Translations under genes and position numbers: made by a program
NCBI GenBank assembly: GCA_028290125.1
Contig: JAQGKM010000119.1
Location: 1-14,666, forward strand
DNA from: Hyphomicrobiales bacterium
GTDB taxonomy: Bacteria > Pseudomonadota > Alphaproteobacteria > Rhizobiales > Beijerinckiaceae
Direction: 5' to 3'
DNA length: 14,666 nucleotides
Part shown: piece by piece, positions 5,359-12,632 of the stretch
How the letters are laid out: the number at the start of each line of letters is the position of its first letter
How positions within the stretch are numbered: the stretch's first letter is position 1
Notes under the pieces: generated by a model
Databases searched by the model: none
What the model was told of the DNA's origin: nothing
Seen by the model: the letters and a program-made list of their open reading frames with translations, nothing else

Positions 5359-7224
5359 TTACCGGCCGAAGGCCGCAGCGAGTCGCTTGCCGAGGCTGCG
5401 CACCGGCGGCTCGACGCTCCGGTCGGCGCGCGAAACGCCCGTCCGGCCGTCGAGTTTGAATCCGCCCACGAGCCGGCTGAGATCATGCGCCTTCTCGGTC
5501 AGCGAATGGCTGGCGCTGGTGGTCTGATCGACCATGGCGGCGTTCTGCTGCGTGCTCTGGTCCATCTGTTCCACGGCAATATTGACCTCGCGAAGGCTGA
5601 GGCTCTGGTCATGCGCGGAGGTCGCGATGGCCTCGACCAGCGTGGTGACATGCGCGACCTGGTCGCCGATCGACGCGAAGGCCTCGCCGGTGTGGCGGAC
5701 CAGGCCGACGCCGGTCTGGATCTGGTTGCTCGACGTCGAGATCAATCCCTTGATGGCCTTCGCGGCTTCGGTGGAGCGCTGCGCCAGGCTGCGGACTTCC
5801 TGCGCGACGATGGCGAATCCGCGACCGGCATCTCCCGCCCGCGCCGCCTCGACGCCGGCGTTGAGCGCCAGCAGGTTGGTCTGGAAGGCGATCTCGTCGA
5901 TCATCGTGATGATCTCGCCAATCTCGCGTGACGATTTCTCGATCGTGTCCATCGCCGCAATGGCGTCGCGCACGATGGAGGCCGAACCTTCGGCCTCTTC
6001 CCGCGCCGTGGTGACGGCGGCGCGGGCCTTGTCGGACATTTCGGACGTCTTGCGCACCGCGTCGACGATGCCATTGAGGGCTGCGGAGGTCTCTTCGAGC
6101 GCCGCGGCCTGCTGCTCGGTGCGGCGCGACAGATCGTCGGCCGCCGAATTGATGTCGCGCGCGCCGCTGTGGACGGAATCGGTCGCGACGGAGATTTCCT
6201 TCAGTGTGCCGGCGAGCGCCGCGATGGCGGCGTTGAAGTCGCTGCGCAGCTTCTCGTATTCAGCGGCCAGCGGGTCGCTCAGGCGGAAGGCGAGATCGCC
6301 GCTGGCGATGTGCTCGAGGCCCGTGGCCAGAGCTTCGATCACGCGCTGGCGCTTGATGTTGGCTTCGTGCTCGAGCGCCTCGATCCGCAGGCGATCCTCC
6401 TCGGCGGCGACGCGGCTTTCCTCCTCGCGGCGGCGCGCATTGCGCCGATCGATGGCGCTGGCGCGGAAGATGGACACGGAATGCGCCATCTCGCCGATTT
6501 CATCCTGGCGCTCCGCGAACGGCACTTCTTCATCATAGGTGCCGTCAGCAAGCCGCGCCATGTAACCCGACATGCCAAGCAACGGCCGGATCACGCGATT
6601 GCGGATCGCCACGATGCCGACGATCACGAACAGGAGCACGACGCCCGCCGTCGCGAGCAGGATCGATTGCCAGGCGTCGCCCGCCTTTTGCGCTGCGGTC
6701 TCGGCCGTGCTTAGGAATTTGTTGGCGTCGGTGACCAGAAGGTCGACGAGCTTGCGATGTTCCGTATAGGCGCCGGCGAGTTCGGCGCCGTGCTTCTGCA
6801 CCAATGCCTTGTCCTGGCGCGCGAGGGCGGGAAGATACTTGTCTTCCAGCACGGTCCAGAATTTTTCGGCGGCGGCGGCCGCATTGGCGACCTCGGTGCG
6901 GAGCGTCGAAGGCAGGTCGCTCGACGACCAGAATGTGCGACGCTCGTTGAAGTCCTTGCGGAGTGGCGCGAAGCGCGCCTTTGCCTCGTCGAGCGTGACC
7001 TTTTCGTCCGCCATCAATGTGGCGTTGAGGTAGGCCTCGATCACGTAGAGAGGCGGGGGCAGCACGTCGGCGACGAGGTCCTTGCCGGCGATCAGGTTGG
7101 TGTAACTTGTCCCGCCGACGCGCAGCTGCTGCAACGAGTAAGTGGCGGCTCCAGCGATGATCAGGCATCCCAGCACAACAGCCAGGCCGAACGTGTTGAG
7201 CGCGCGGGCGATCGTCAAATTCAT
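5359..7224 (-). CDS. Methyl-accepting chemotaxis protein with two HAMP regions
   Basis: 621-residue transmembrane chemoreceptor that would signal through CheW/CheA to the flagellar motor. Order seen: TM1 (about 11-30), a helical periplasmic sensor region (31-187) rich in Ala/Leu/Lys resembling four-helix-bundle sensors, TM2 (188-207), HAMP (about 208-260), a charged coiled-coil linker (261-294), a second HAMP-like segment (295-347, RVIEALATGLEHIASGDLAF), then the signalling domain. The conserved hairpin tip EIAFQTNLLALNAGVEAARA lies at 444-463, continuing through GRGFAIVAQEVRSLA. The C-terminus RLAAAFGR lacks the WxxxF-type CheR/CheB tether. The reading frame also allows a GTG start four codons earlier, but that GTG overlaps the GGAG ribosome-binding site 6 bases before the ATG at 7224, so the ATG is chosen. 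The sensed ligand is unknown. Confidence 0.95.
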   Translation of the reverse strand: MNLTIARALNTFGLAVVLGCLIIAGAATYSLQQLRVGGTSYTNLIAGKDLVADVLPPPLYVIEAYLNATLMADEKVTLDEAKARFAPLRKDFNERRTFWSSSDLPSTLRTEVANAAAAAEKFWTVLEDKYLPALARQDKALVQKHGAELAGAYTEHRKLVDLLVTDANKFLSTAETAAQKAGDAWQSILLATAGVVLLFVIVGIVAIRNRVIRPLLGMSGYMARLADGTYDEEVPFAERQDEIGEMAHSVSIFRASAIDRRNARRREEESRVAAEEDRLRIEALEHEANIKRQRVIEALATGLEHIASGDLAFRLSDPLAAEYEKLRSDFNAAIAALAGTLKEISVATDSVHSGARDINSAADDLSRRTEQQAAALEETSAALNGIVDAVRKTSEMSDKARAAVTTAREEAEGSASIVRDAIAAMDTIEKSSREIGEIITMIDEIAFQTNLLALNAGVEAARAGDAGRGFAIVAQEVRSLAQRSTEAAKAIKGLISTSSNQIQTGVGLVRHTGEAFASIGDQVAHVTTLVEAIATSAHDQSLSLREVNIAVEQMDQSTQQNAAMVDQTTSASHSLTEKAHDLSRLVGGFKLDGRTGVSRADRSVEPPVRSLGKRLAAAFGR

Positions 7225-7384
7225 AAGAGGCTCCACTGCCCGAAGGCGAATTCGATGTTTGAAGACGCGCCACGCTGCAACCTGAAGCGTTACTTTTGAG
7301 TCGCGGCTGGTGGTGGATTTCCGGTAAATCCCGGTAAGAACCCCAACATTCGAATTATGTCCAAAAGAGAGTGAAAAATTCGTT

Positions 7385-7408
7385 CAATCGGCTGCGGAAT
7401 CATTGATT
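7385..7408 (-). promoter_or_regulatory. Weak sigma-28-like promoter element for the chemoreceptor
   Basis: On the minus strand GCCGATTG (7392-7385) matches six of eight bases of the flagellar/chemotaxis sigma-28 -10 box (GCCGATAA), about 160 bases before the chemoreceptor start. A TTAA lies 14 bases upstream, close to the TAAA -35 but one base short in spacing. It is suggestive only; a CATAAT stretch nearer the gene offers an alternative sigma-70 -10. Confidence 0.2.
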
Positions 7409-7418
7409 AAACCAAAAA

Positions 7419-7441
7419 GAGCCCCCGCAGTGCGGAGGCTC
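7419..7441 (-). terminator. Intrinsic terminator of the haem/propeller protein gene
   Basis: Inverted repeat GAGCCCCCGCA (7419-7429) and TGCGGAGGCTC (7431-7441), with one mismatch and a 3-base loop. It lies 27 bases beyond the stop of the 714-residue haem protein gene. Read on the minus strand the stem is followed immediately by five T (7418-7414), the classical rho-independent structure. It insulates the haem protein gene from the chemoreceptor. Confidence 0.9.
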
Positions 7442-7468
7442 TATATTGTGACGTAACGTAATGTTACT

Positions 7469-9613
7469 TCAGTGCGCCAGCGGATCGGGCCGCAGCTGGA
7501 AGTGCGCGGCGAGCGGGCGGTTGCCCTTGCCGCCTTCGATCAGCCATGGCGTGCGATCGCCATTGGCCGCCCAGATGCCGCGGCCTTTCCAGCCGGCGCT
7601 GGCGTCGTCGATGCGTCCGTCTAGCCCCTTGGCGTAGAATCCGAGCGGATAGGGCACGCGCAGCACGACCATCTGGCCGTCCTTCTTCATGGCGATCAGG
7701 CCGTCGTTGAGATTGCCTGTCGACACCGGCGTGTCCTCGCCCAGCCCGAACGTGTTGTGCTGGTCGACCCAGGTGTAATAGCTCGACTCCGCGCTGTTAT
7801 CGCCGACGCCTTCGAAGCCAGGGCCGGGATATTTGTGGAAGGCCCAGCCCTCGGGGCAATGGTTGCCGGTCGCGGTCGGGCCGTTCAGCGGGCCCTTGCA
7901 CTTGCGACGATCGAAGCTGCCGAGATGGCCGGACGCCAGCGACACCCAGACGACGCCGTTCTTGTCGATGTCGGCGCCACGCGGGCCGAAGCCCGGCGCC
8001 GGCACGTTGTAGATTTCCGACAAGGCGGTGTGGGTCGGATCGGCCCCGGGCACGACGCGCACGACGGCGCCGGGATTGGAGCGGATCGAGCCCCAGACCG
8101 AACCGTCCATGGCCGGCATCACGGCGTAGAAGTTCGCGGTGATGCGCTTGTCCTTGGCCGGGTCGACCGCCTCGTTGGGCGCGACGAAATCATCGCGCTT
8201 GCCGTTGCCGTTGGTGTCGAGAACGATCGGCGTCCAGCCCTGCGCCTTCTGCACATCGCCGGTTTCCAGCATGATGCGCGTGTTGAGCCAGCCCAGCACC
8301 TGTCCGCCGCCCGAGCCCCAGACCGTATTGTCCTTGTCGTAGCCGAAGTTCAGGTGATGCGTCTGGAAGCAGGTCTGGTAGGGCGTGTAGACCTTGGTCT
8401 TCGGGTCGTACATCGCGATCCGGCGCGCCGAATTGTCGAGCGGGAAGACCTTCGCGGACGGGTGGTCCGAGCCCTTCTTGCAGAAGTCCGGATTGCCCGG
8501 CTTGAAGCCTGTCGCCGCCAGCCAGAGGCGGCCGTCCTGGTCGATCATGCTGTTGTGGTTGTTGCCGTGCGTGTCCCAGATCTTCTCGTCGCCCCAGTAG
8601 GCGGAGGGCTGCAGGGCTTCCTTCGACGCCGCATGGCCGGGGCCGAGCGCCTCCGGCGTGCCGGCCTCGAACGTCATCTTGAAGGTCGAGAAGGTGTTGG
8701 CCTTCACGTCCATCATCGGGATGGTGTCGGACGAATATTCCGGCGAGCCATAAAGCGGGCCGTAGCCGTTCACCGTCGGCTTGCGGCGATCGCTCGAGAT
8801 GAGATCGTGCAAATATTGCTTCTCGTTCATCCAGTCGCGCAGGGTCACGACAATGTTGCGCTCGTCGCCCTGCGGGCGCTGCGGCTTGGTCTTCGGCAAT
8901 TCGCCCTTGGCGATGCGGTCAGTCCATTCCCCGAAATAATGGTAGCCCGCGCCGCCGAGTTCGCCGGCGAGAATGTTGGTCATGCTCTCGCCCGCCTGTC
9001 CGGCCTGCGTGCGGCGCTGCCAGGCCTCGGCGCCGGTGTCGAACTTGCCGAACTCCTTCGGCACGGTGCGGGTCGAGAGCTGGCCGAGCTGATGGCAGCC
9101 GACGCAGCCATTGTTCTTCATCAGGTTGAGCCAGTCGGTCTGCTTGATCTTTTCGGGGATGTCGCTCTTGCCGCCGAACTGGTCGGCGCCCGGGATCTTG
9201 AGCATCGAATACCAGTAGATCGCCGGGTAGGTCTTGGCGGCGGTCGCCGCGTCCGGCGCGTCCTTGGCCGAGATCGCCACGGTCTTGCCGGGCTCCGCGT
9301 CCTGCTTGTCGGAATCGACGAGCCCGTAGCCGCGCGCCCAGACATTGTATTTCGCCTTCGGCAGGTCGGGGATGACGAACCGGCCCTGGTCGTCGGTGAC
9401 GACGATCTTGATGTAGCGGACGGCGAGGTCGCGCGTCTCGGCGATCACCCAGACGCCGGCTTCCGGCCCCCTAGGGCCCGTCACCACGCCGCCGATGTCG
9501 TCGGCGTCGATGTCCACGCGCGGCGCGGGCGCCTGCGCAAAGGCCGGCCCGGCGGCCGCCAGCAATCCATATGTGAGCAGGGCGCCAGCTAGGGCCTTGT
9601 GCCTCGGGTTCAT
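7469..9613 (-). CDS. Secreted multidomain protein: carboxypeptidase-regulatory-like domain, c-type haem site, propeller-like region
   Basis: 714-residue exported protein of unknown function. Signal peptide 1-26 (ALLTYGLLAAAGPAFA-QA). Residues about 38-116 look like a carboxypeptidase-regulatory (Ig-like) domain: GGVVTGPRGPEAGVWVIAET, VVTDDQGRFVIPDLP, KYNVWARGYG. One covalent haem c motif Cys170-Val-Gly-Cys173-His174 follows. From about 345 to the end, repeated short motifs such as DQDGRLWLAATG, DKDNTVWGSGGG, MDGSVWGS and DKNGVVWVSLASG suggest a Vgb/NHL-type beta propeller. DTNGNGKRDDF (466-476) resembles an EF-hand-like calcium loop, and Cys378/Cys415 and Cys572/Cys586 could form disulfides. 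The ATG at 9613 has a GGGAGG ribosome-binding site 7 bases upstream, and an intrinsic terminator follows the stop. It may be a periplasmic electron-transfer oxidoreductase or lyase; no substrate can be assigned. Confidence 0.85.
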   Translation of the reverse strand: MNPRHKALAGALLTYGLLAAAGPAFAQAPAPRVDIDADDIGGVVTGPRGPEAGVWVIAETRDLAVRYIKIVVTDDQGRFVIPDLPKAKYNVWARGYGLVDSDKQDAEPGKTVAISAKDAPDAATAAKTYPAIYWYSMLKIPGADQFGGKSDIPEKIKQTDWLNLMKNNGCVGCHQLGQLSTRTVPKEFGKFDTGAEAWQRRTQAGQAGESMTNILAGELGGAGYHYFGEWTDRIAKGELPKTKPQRPQGDERNIVVTLRDWMNEKQYLHDLISSDRRKPTVNGYGPLYGSPEYSSDTIPMMDVKANTFSTFKMTFEAGTPEALGPGHAASKEALQPSAYWGDEKIWDTHGNNHNSMIDQDGRLWLAATGFKPGNPDFCKKGSDHPSAKVFPLDNSARRIAMYDPKTKVYTPYQTCFQTHHLNFGYDKDNTVWGSGGGQVLGWLNTRIMLETGDVQKAQGWTPIVLDTNGNGKRDDFVAPNEAVDPAKDKRITANFYAVMPAMDGSVWGSIRSNPGAVVRVVPGADPTHTALSEIYNVPAPGFGPRGADIDKNGVVWVSLASGHLGSFDRRKCKGPLNGPTATGNHCPEGWAFHKYPGPGFEGVGDNSAESSYYTWVDQHNTFGLGEDTPVSTGNLNDGLIAMKKDGQMVVLRVPYPLGFYAKGLDGRIDDASAGWKGRGIWAANGDRTPWLIEGGKGNRPLAAHFQLRPDPLAH

Positions 9614-9663
9614 CGCATGTCCTCCCGTTCGTCGCCGTCTTTTCGCAGCCCGAACCGGAGCAG

Positions 9664-9692
9664 AGGATAGGCGGGTCCCGGGCGTCCCGCAA
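9664..9692 (-). promoter_or_regulatory. Candidate promoter of the haem/propeller protein gene
   Basis: On the minus strand TTGCGG (9692-9687) and TATCCT (9669-9664) are separated by 17 bases, about 50 bases upstream of the ATG. The -35 matches consensus at three of six bases and the -10 at four of six. The 197-base divergent gap also has to hold the control region of the inositol operon, for which I see no good match. Confidence 0.35.
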
Positions 9693-9810
9693 CAGGCGTG
9701 AGACCGCCTCCGGCGGCTCCGGAACCAGAGCAAACCCGGCGAGTTCACGACCTACTTACGACAGCCTTTGCGCTGCCGGATCGGACCCCCCGAAGCAATG
9801 GACGGCAGCC

Positions 9811-10935
9811 TTGCGCTCACGAAAAATTCGCGTCGCCCTCGTCGGCATTGGGAATTGCGCCTCGTCGCTCGTACAGGGGCTGACCTATTACCGGGATGCG
9901 GCGGACGACGCCGCGACGCCGGGCCTGATGAACGTCCGCCTCGGCGGCTATCATATCCGTGACATCGAGATCGTCGCGGCCTTCGACGTGAACGCCCTCA
10001 AGGTCGGGCAGGATGTCGCCGACGCCATTCTGGCCGCGCCAAACAACACGTACCGTTTTGCCGGGGTCGCCGCGACGGGCGTGAAGGTCCAGCGCGGACC
10101 GACGCTCGACGGGCTGGGCAAATATCTGCGCGACGTGATCGAGGAATCGGCTGCGGCGCCGGTGGATGTCGCACGCGCGCTGAAGCGCGCCGAGGCCGAC
10201 GTGCTGGTGTCCTATCTGCCGGTCGGTTCGCAGGAAGCGGCGGAGTTCTACGCGCAGGCTGCGCTCGATGCGGGCTGCGCCCTCATCAACTGCATGCCGG
10301 TGTTCATCGCCTCGCGTCCCGAATGGCGCGCGCGTTTCGAGGCGGCGGGCGTGCCGATCATCGGCGACGACATCAAGAGCCAGGTGGGCGCGACCATCGT
10401 GCATCGCATCTTGACGAACCTGTTCGAGGAACGCGGCGTGCGGCTCGACCGCACATACCAGCTGAATTTCGGCGGCAACAGCGACTTCCAGAACATGCTG
10501 GAGCGCGAGCGACTCGAATCGAAGAAGATCTCCAAGACGCAGGCCGTGATGAGCCAGATGGGCACGCCGCTCGACAAGGGCAACGTGCATGTCGGCCCGA
10601 GCGATTATGTCGAATGGCTGACGGACCGCAAATGGGCCTACATCCGCATGGAAGGCACGGGCTTCGGCGGCGTGCCGATGAGCGCCGAACTCAAGCTCGA
10701 AGTCTGGGACAGCCCGAATTCAGCAGGCATCGTCATCGACGCCATCCGCTGCGCGCGGCTTGGACTCGATCGGGGCTTGAGCGGCGCGCTCGAGGCGCCT
10801 TCCGCCTGGTTCATGAAATCGCCGCCCGTGCAGGTCACGGACGCGCAGGCGCATGACGACATCACGCGCTTCATCGCAGGAGACGCAAGCGACCCCGTGC
10901 AGCCCACCGCACAGCGGGAGCGCGTGCGGACGTGA
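9811..10935 (+). CDS. ino1: myo-Inositol-1(3)-phosphate synthase
   Basis: 374-residue NAD-dependent isomerase converting D-glucose 6-phosphate to 1D-myo-inositol 3-phosphate, the only de novo route to inositol. Seen: Rossmann start IRVALVGIGNCASSLVQG (6-23), DVLVSYLPVGS (130-140), NCMPVFIAS (160-168), GDDIKSQVGAT (185-195), NFGGNSDFQNM (219-229), SKKISKTQAV (237-246), HVGPSDYVEW (260-269) and GTGFGGVPMSAELKLEVWDS (282-301). Length and motifs match the shorter prokaryotic class (actinobacterial type, about 360) rather than the eukaryotic enzyme of about 500. The start is a TTG: no in-frame ATG exists upstream, and the ATG at 9798 is in another frame. The ribosome-binding site is poor, which suggests low or regulated translation. 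It is the first gene of a tightly packed operon, and its stop overlaps the next start by 4 bases. Confidence 0.93.
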   Translation: MRSRKIRVALVGIGNCASSLVQGLTYYRDAADDAATPGLMNVRLGGYHIRDIEIVAAFDVNALKVGQDVADAILAAPNNTYRFAGVAATGVKVQRGPTLDGLGKYLRDVIEESAAAPVDVARALKRAEADVLVSYLPVGSQEAAEFYAQAALDAGCALINCMPVFIASRPEWRARFEAAGVPIIGDDIKSQVGATIVHRILTNLFEERGVRLDRTYQLNFGGNSDFQNMLERERLESKKISKTQAVMSQMGTPLDKGNVHVGPSDYVEWLTDRKWAYIRMEGTGFGGVPMSAELKLEVWDSPNSAGIVIDAIRCARLGLDRGLSGALEAPSAWFMKSPPVQVTDAQAHDDITRFIAGDASDPVQPTAQRERVRT

Positions 10936-11543
10936 GCGCGCGCGTTTACCTCGTGCGCCATGCGGCGCATGACAATGTGGGCGGCTATCTTGCCGGACGC
11001 ACGCCGGGCATAGCGCTCGGCGAGGCAGGTCGCGCGCAGGCGCGGCGTCTTGCGCAGCGTCTCAAGCGCGAGCGCATCGACATCATCCACGCGAGCCCCG
11101 TTCAGCGCACGCGCGAAACCGCGCAGGCCATCGCCGATGTGGCGCAGCGCGAAGTCGAGATCGCGCCCGCGCTGGAGGAGATCGATTTCGGCGCCTGGTC
11201 GGGCCGCACCTTCGAAGATCTCAATGGCGACGAGCACTGGCGCCGCTGGAACGCCGCGCGCAGCATCACGGCGACGCCTGCAGGCGAGACCATGCTGGGG
11301 CTTCAGCAACGCGTCTACGCGCATCTCCTGACGACCGTGCGGGATCATCCCGAGTCGCAGATTGTCATGGTCAGCCACGCCGATCCGATCCGCGCGGCGC
11401 TCGCCGTCGTGCTCGGCGTCTCGCTCGACCGGCTGCCGTCCTTCGACATTGCGCCAGCTTCGATCTCGATCATCGACTTCGATCCCTGGGGCGCGACGGT
11501 GCGGCTCGTCAACGAACAGACGCCCGACGAGGAGCCCGCATGA
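10932..11543 (+). CDS. Histidine phosphatase (phosphoglycerate-mutase-like) family protein
   Basis: 203-residue enzyme of histidine phosphatase branch 1, probably a phosphomonoesterase. Catalytic residues seen: Arg9-His10 in VYLVRHAAHD (phospho-accepting His; the usual RHG is RHA here), Arg59 in SPVQRTRETA, the acid Glu83 in LEEIDFGAWSG, and the second His149 in MVSHADPIRAAL. The start is GTG, overlapping the ino1 TGA by 4 bases, with a GGGAG stretch upstream. The context suggests it removes phosphate from inositol 3-phosphate or from a later sugar phosphate in the same pathway. No classical SuhB-type inositol monophosphatase is visible in the window. That role is inference: the family also includes phosphatases for sugar phosphates, cobalamin intermediates and proteins. 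The stop overlaps the next start by 4 bases. Confidence 0.88.
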   Translation: MSARVYLVRHAAHDNVGGYLAGRTPGIALGEAGRAQARRLAQRLKRERIDIIHASPVQRTRETAQAIADVAQREVEIAPALEEIDFGAWSGRTFEDLNGDEHWRRWNAARSITATPAGETMLGLQQRVYAHLLTTVRDHPESQIVMVSHADPIRAALAVVLGVSLDRLPSFDIAPASISIIDFDPWGATVRLVNEQTPDEEPA

Positions 11544-12631
11544 AACTCGTCATCTTCGGACTGACGATTTCGTCTTCGTGGGGCAACGGTCACGCGACGC
11601 TGTGGCGCGGTCTGACGCGCAATCTCGGCGCGATGGGCTGGGACGTCGTGTTCTTCGAACGCGACGTGAGCTTTTACGCCGGCGCGCGCGATTGCGATCA
11701 TGTGCCGGGCGGCGGCGAACTCGTGCTCTATGGCGACTGGGACAACGTGCGTGCGAAAGCGCGCCAGCATCTGCGAGAGGCGGACGCCGCCATCGTGACA
11801 TCCTATTGTCCCGATGGCGTCGCGGCGACGGAAGAGCTTCTGGCCTCGCGCTGTCCGCGCCGCATCTTCTACGATCTCGACACGCCGGTGACGCTCGACA
11901 ATCTCGCGGCGGGACGCGAGACCGCCTATATCGGCGCCGACGGCCTTCGTGGGTTCGATCTGGTGCTGAGTTTCACCGGCGGCCCGGCGCTCGACATCCT
12001 GCGCGACAAGCTGGGCGCGCGTCGCGTGGCGCCGCTTTACGGCCATGTCGACCCCGACGTGCATCGCCCGATGCCGAAAGATCCGCGCTTCGCTGCGGAC
12101 CTGAGCTACCTCGGCACCTATGCGGAAGACCGGCAGGCGATGCTCGAGACCCTGTTCGTCGAGCCGGCGCGGCTGCGGCCGGATCTGCGCTTCGTCATCG
12201 GCGGTGCGCAATATCCGGAAAACTTTCCGTGGACGTCCAACATCTATTTCGTCAGGCATCTGCCGCCGCCCGATCACGCGGCATTCTTCTCGTCCGGTCG
12301 CATCACGCTCAACGTCACGCGGGCCGCGATGGCGCGCATGGGCTGGTGTCCGTCGGGACGGCTGTTCGAGGCGGCGGCCTGCGGCGCGCCGATCGTCAGC
12401 GACGACTTTCCGGGCCTGTCGGATTTCTTCACGCCCGGCGAGGACATCATCGTCGCCCACAGCGCAGCCGATACGCTGGCGGCGCTCGACCGTGACGACG
12501 CGGAGCTTGCCGCCATCGCGCGCCGCGCCCGCGCGCGCGTGCTCGACGAGCACACATCCCGGCAGCGCGCGCGCGAACTGGCGAATCTCATCGCCGGCAT
12601 TCGCGCGACCGCGCCGACCATGGAGACGTGA
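11540..12631 (+). CDS. CgeB-like GT-B glycosyltransferase
   Basis: 363-residue cytoplasmic glycosyltransferase. The N-terminal half begins KLVIFGLTISSSWGNGHATL, a Rossmann-like start with a glycine-rich acceptor loop. The C-terminal half contains ADLSYLGTYAEDR (186-198), LRFVIGGAQYP (216-226) and PSGRLFEAAACGAPIVSDDF (271-290), the retaining GT-B donor motif with Glu277, followed by GEDIIVAHSAADTLAAL. The pattern matches the CgeB / glycosyl-transferase-1-2 type. There is no signal peptide or membrane segment. The ATG overlaps the phosphatase TGA by 4 bases and has GGAG 5 bases upstream. In this operon a free or phosphorylated inositol, or an inositol-bearing precursor, is a plausible acceptor, and the next gene could supply the activated donor. 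Donor and acceptor are not readable from sequence. Confidence 0.87.
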   Translation: MKLVIFGLTISSSWGNGHATLWRGLTRNLGAMGWDVVFFERDVSFYAGARDCDHVPGGGELVLYGDWDNVRAKARQHLREADAAIVTSYCPDGVAATEELLASRCPRRIFYDLDTPVTLDNLAAGRETAYIGADGLRGFDLVLSFTGGPALDILRDKLGARRVAPLYGHVDPDVHRPMPKDPRFAADLSYLGTYAEDRQAMLETLFVEPARLRPDLRFVIGGAQYPENFPWTSNIYFVRHLPPPDHAAFFSSGRITLNVTRAAMARMGWCPSGRLFEAAACGAPIVSDDFPGLSDFFTPGEDIIVAHSAADTLAALDRDDAELAAIARRARARVLDEHTSRQRARELANLIAGIRATAPTMET

Positions 12632-12632
12632 C

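Noticed and set aside
7316..7337. Near-palindrome GATTT-CCGGT-AAATC with a repeated CCGGTAA upstream of the chemoreceptor
   Set aside because: Short and A/T-containing by chance in an intergenic region; no known operator fits and there is no second supporting copy.
7453..7467. GTAAC-GTAAT-GTTAC inverted repeat just after the haem protein stop
   Set aside because: Only a 5-bp weak stem, with a strong terminator immediately beyond it that explains the region.
7757..9592. 611-codon open frame on the plus strand opposite the haem/propeller gene
   Set aside because: The minus-strand frame has a signal peptide, CXXCH motif, ribosome-binding site and terminator. The plus-strand frame has none of these and low-complexity Val/Arg/Ala composition.
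9798..9962. ATG at 9798 as the ino1 start
   Set aside because: It reads in a different frame and gives a 54-residue peptide ending at 9962; the synthase motifs are in the frame of the TTG at 9811.
12120..12632. N-terminal extension of the nucleotidyltransferase frame back to 12120
   Set aside because: The extra 171 residues are Arg/Ser-rich, overlap the glycosyltransferase C-terminus in another frame, and precede the family's usual N-terminal VIPAAGRG motif.
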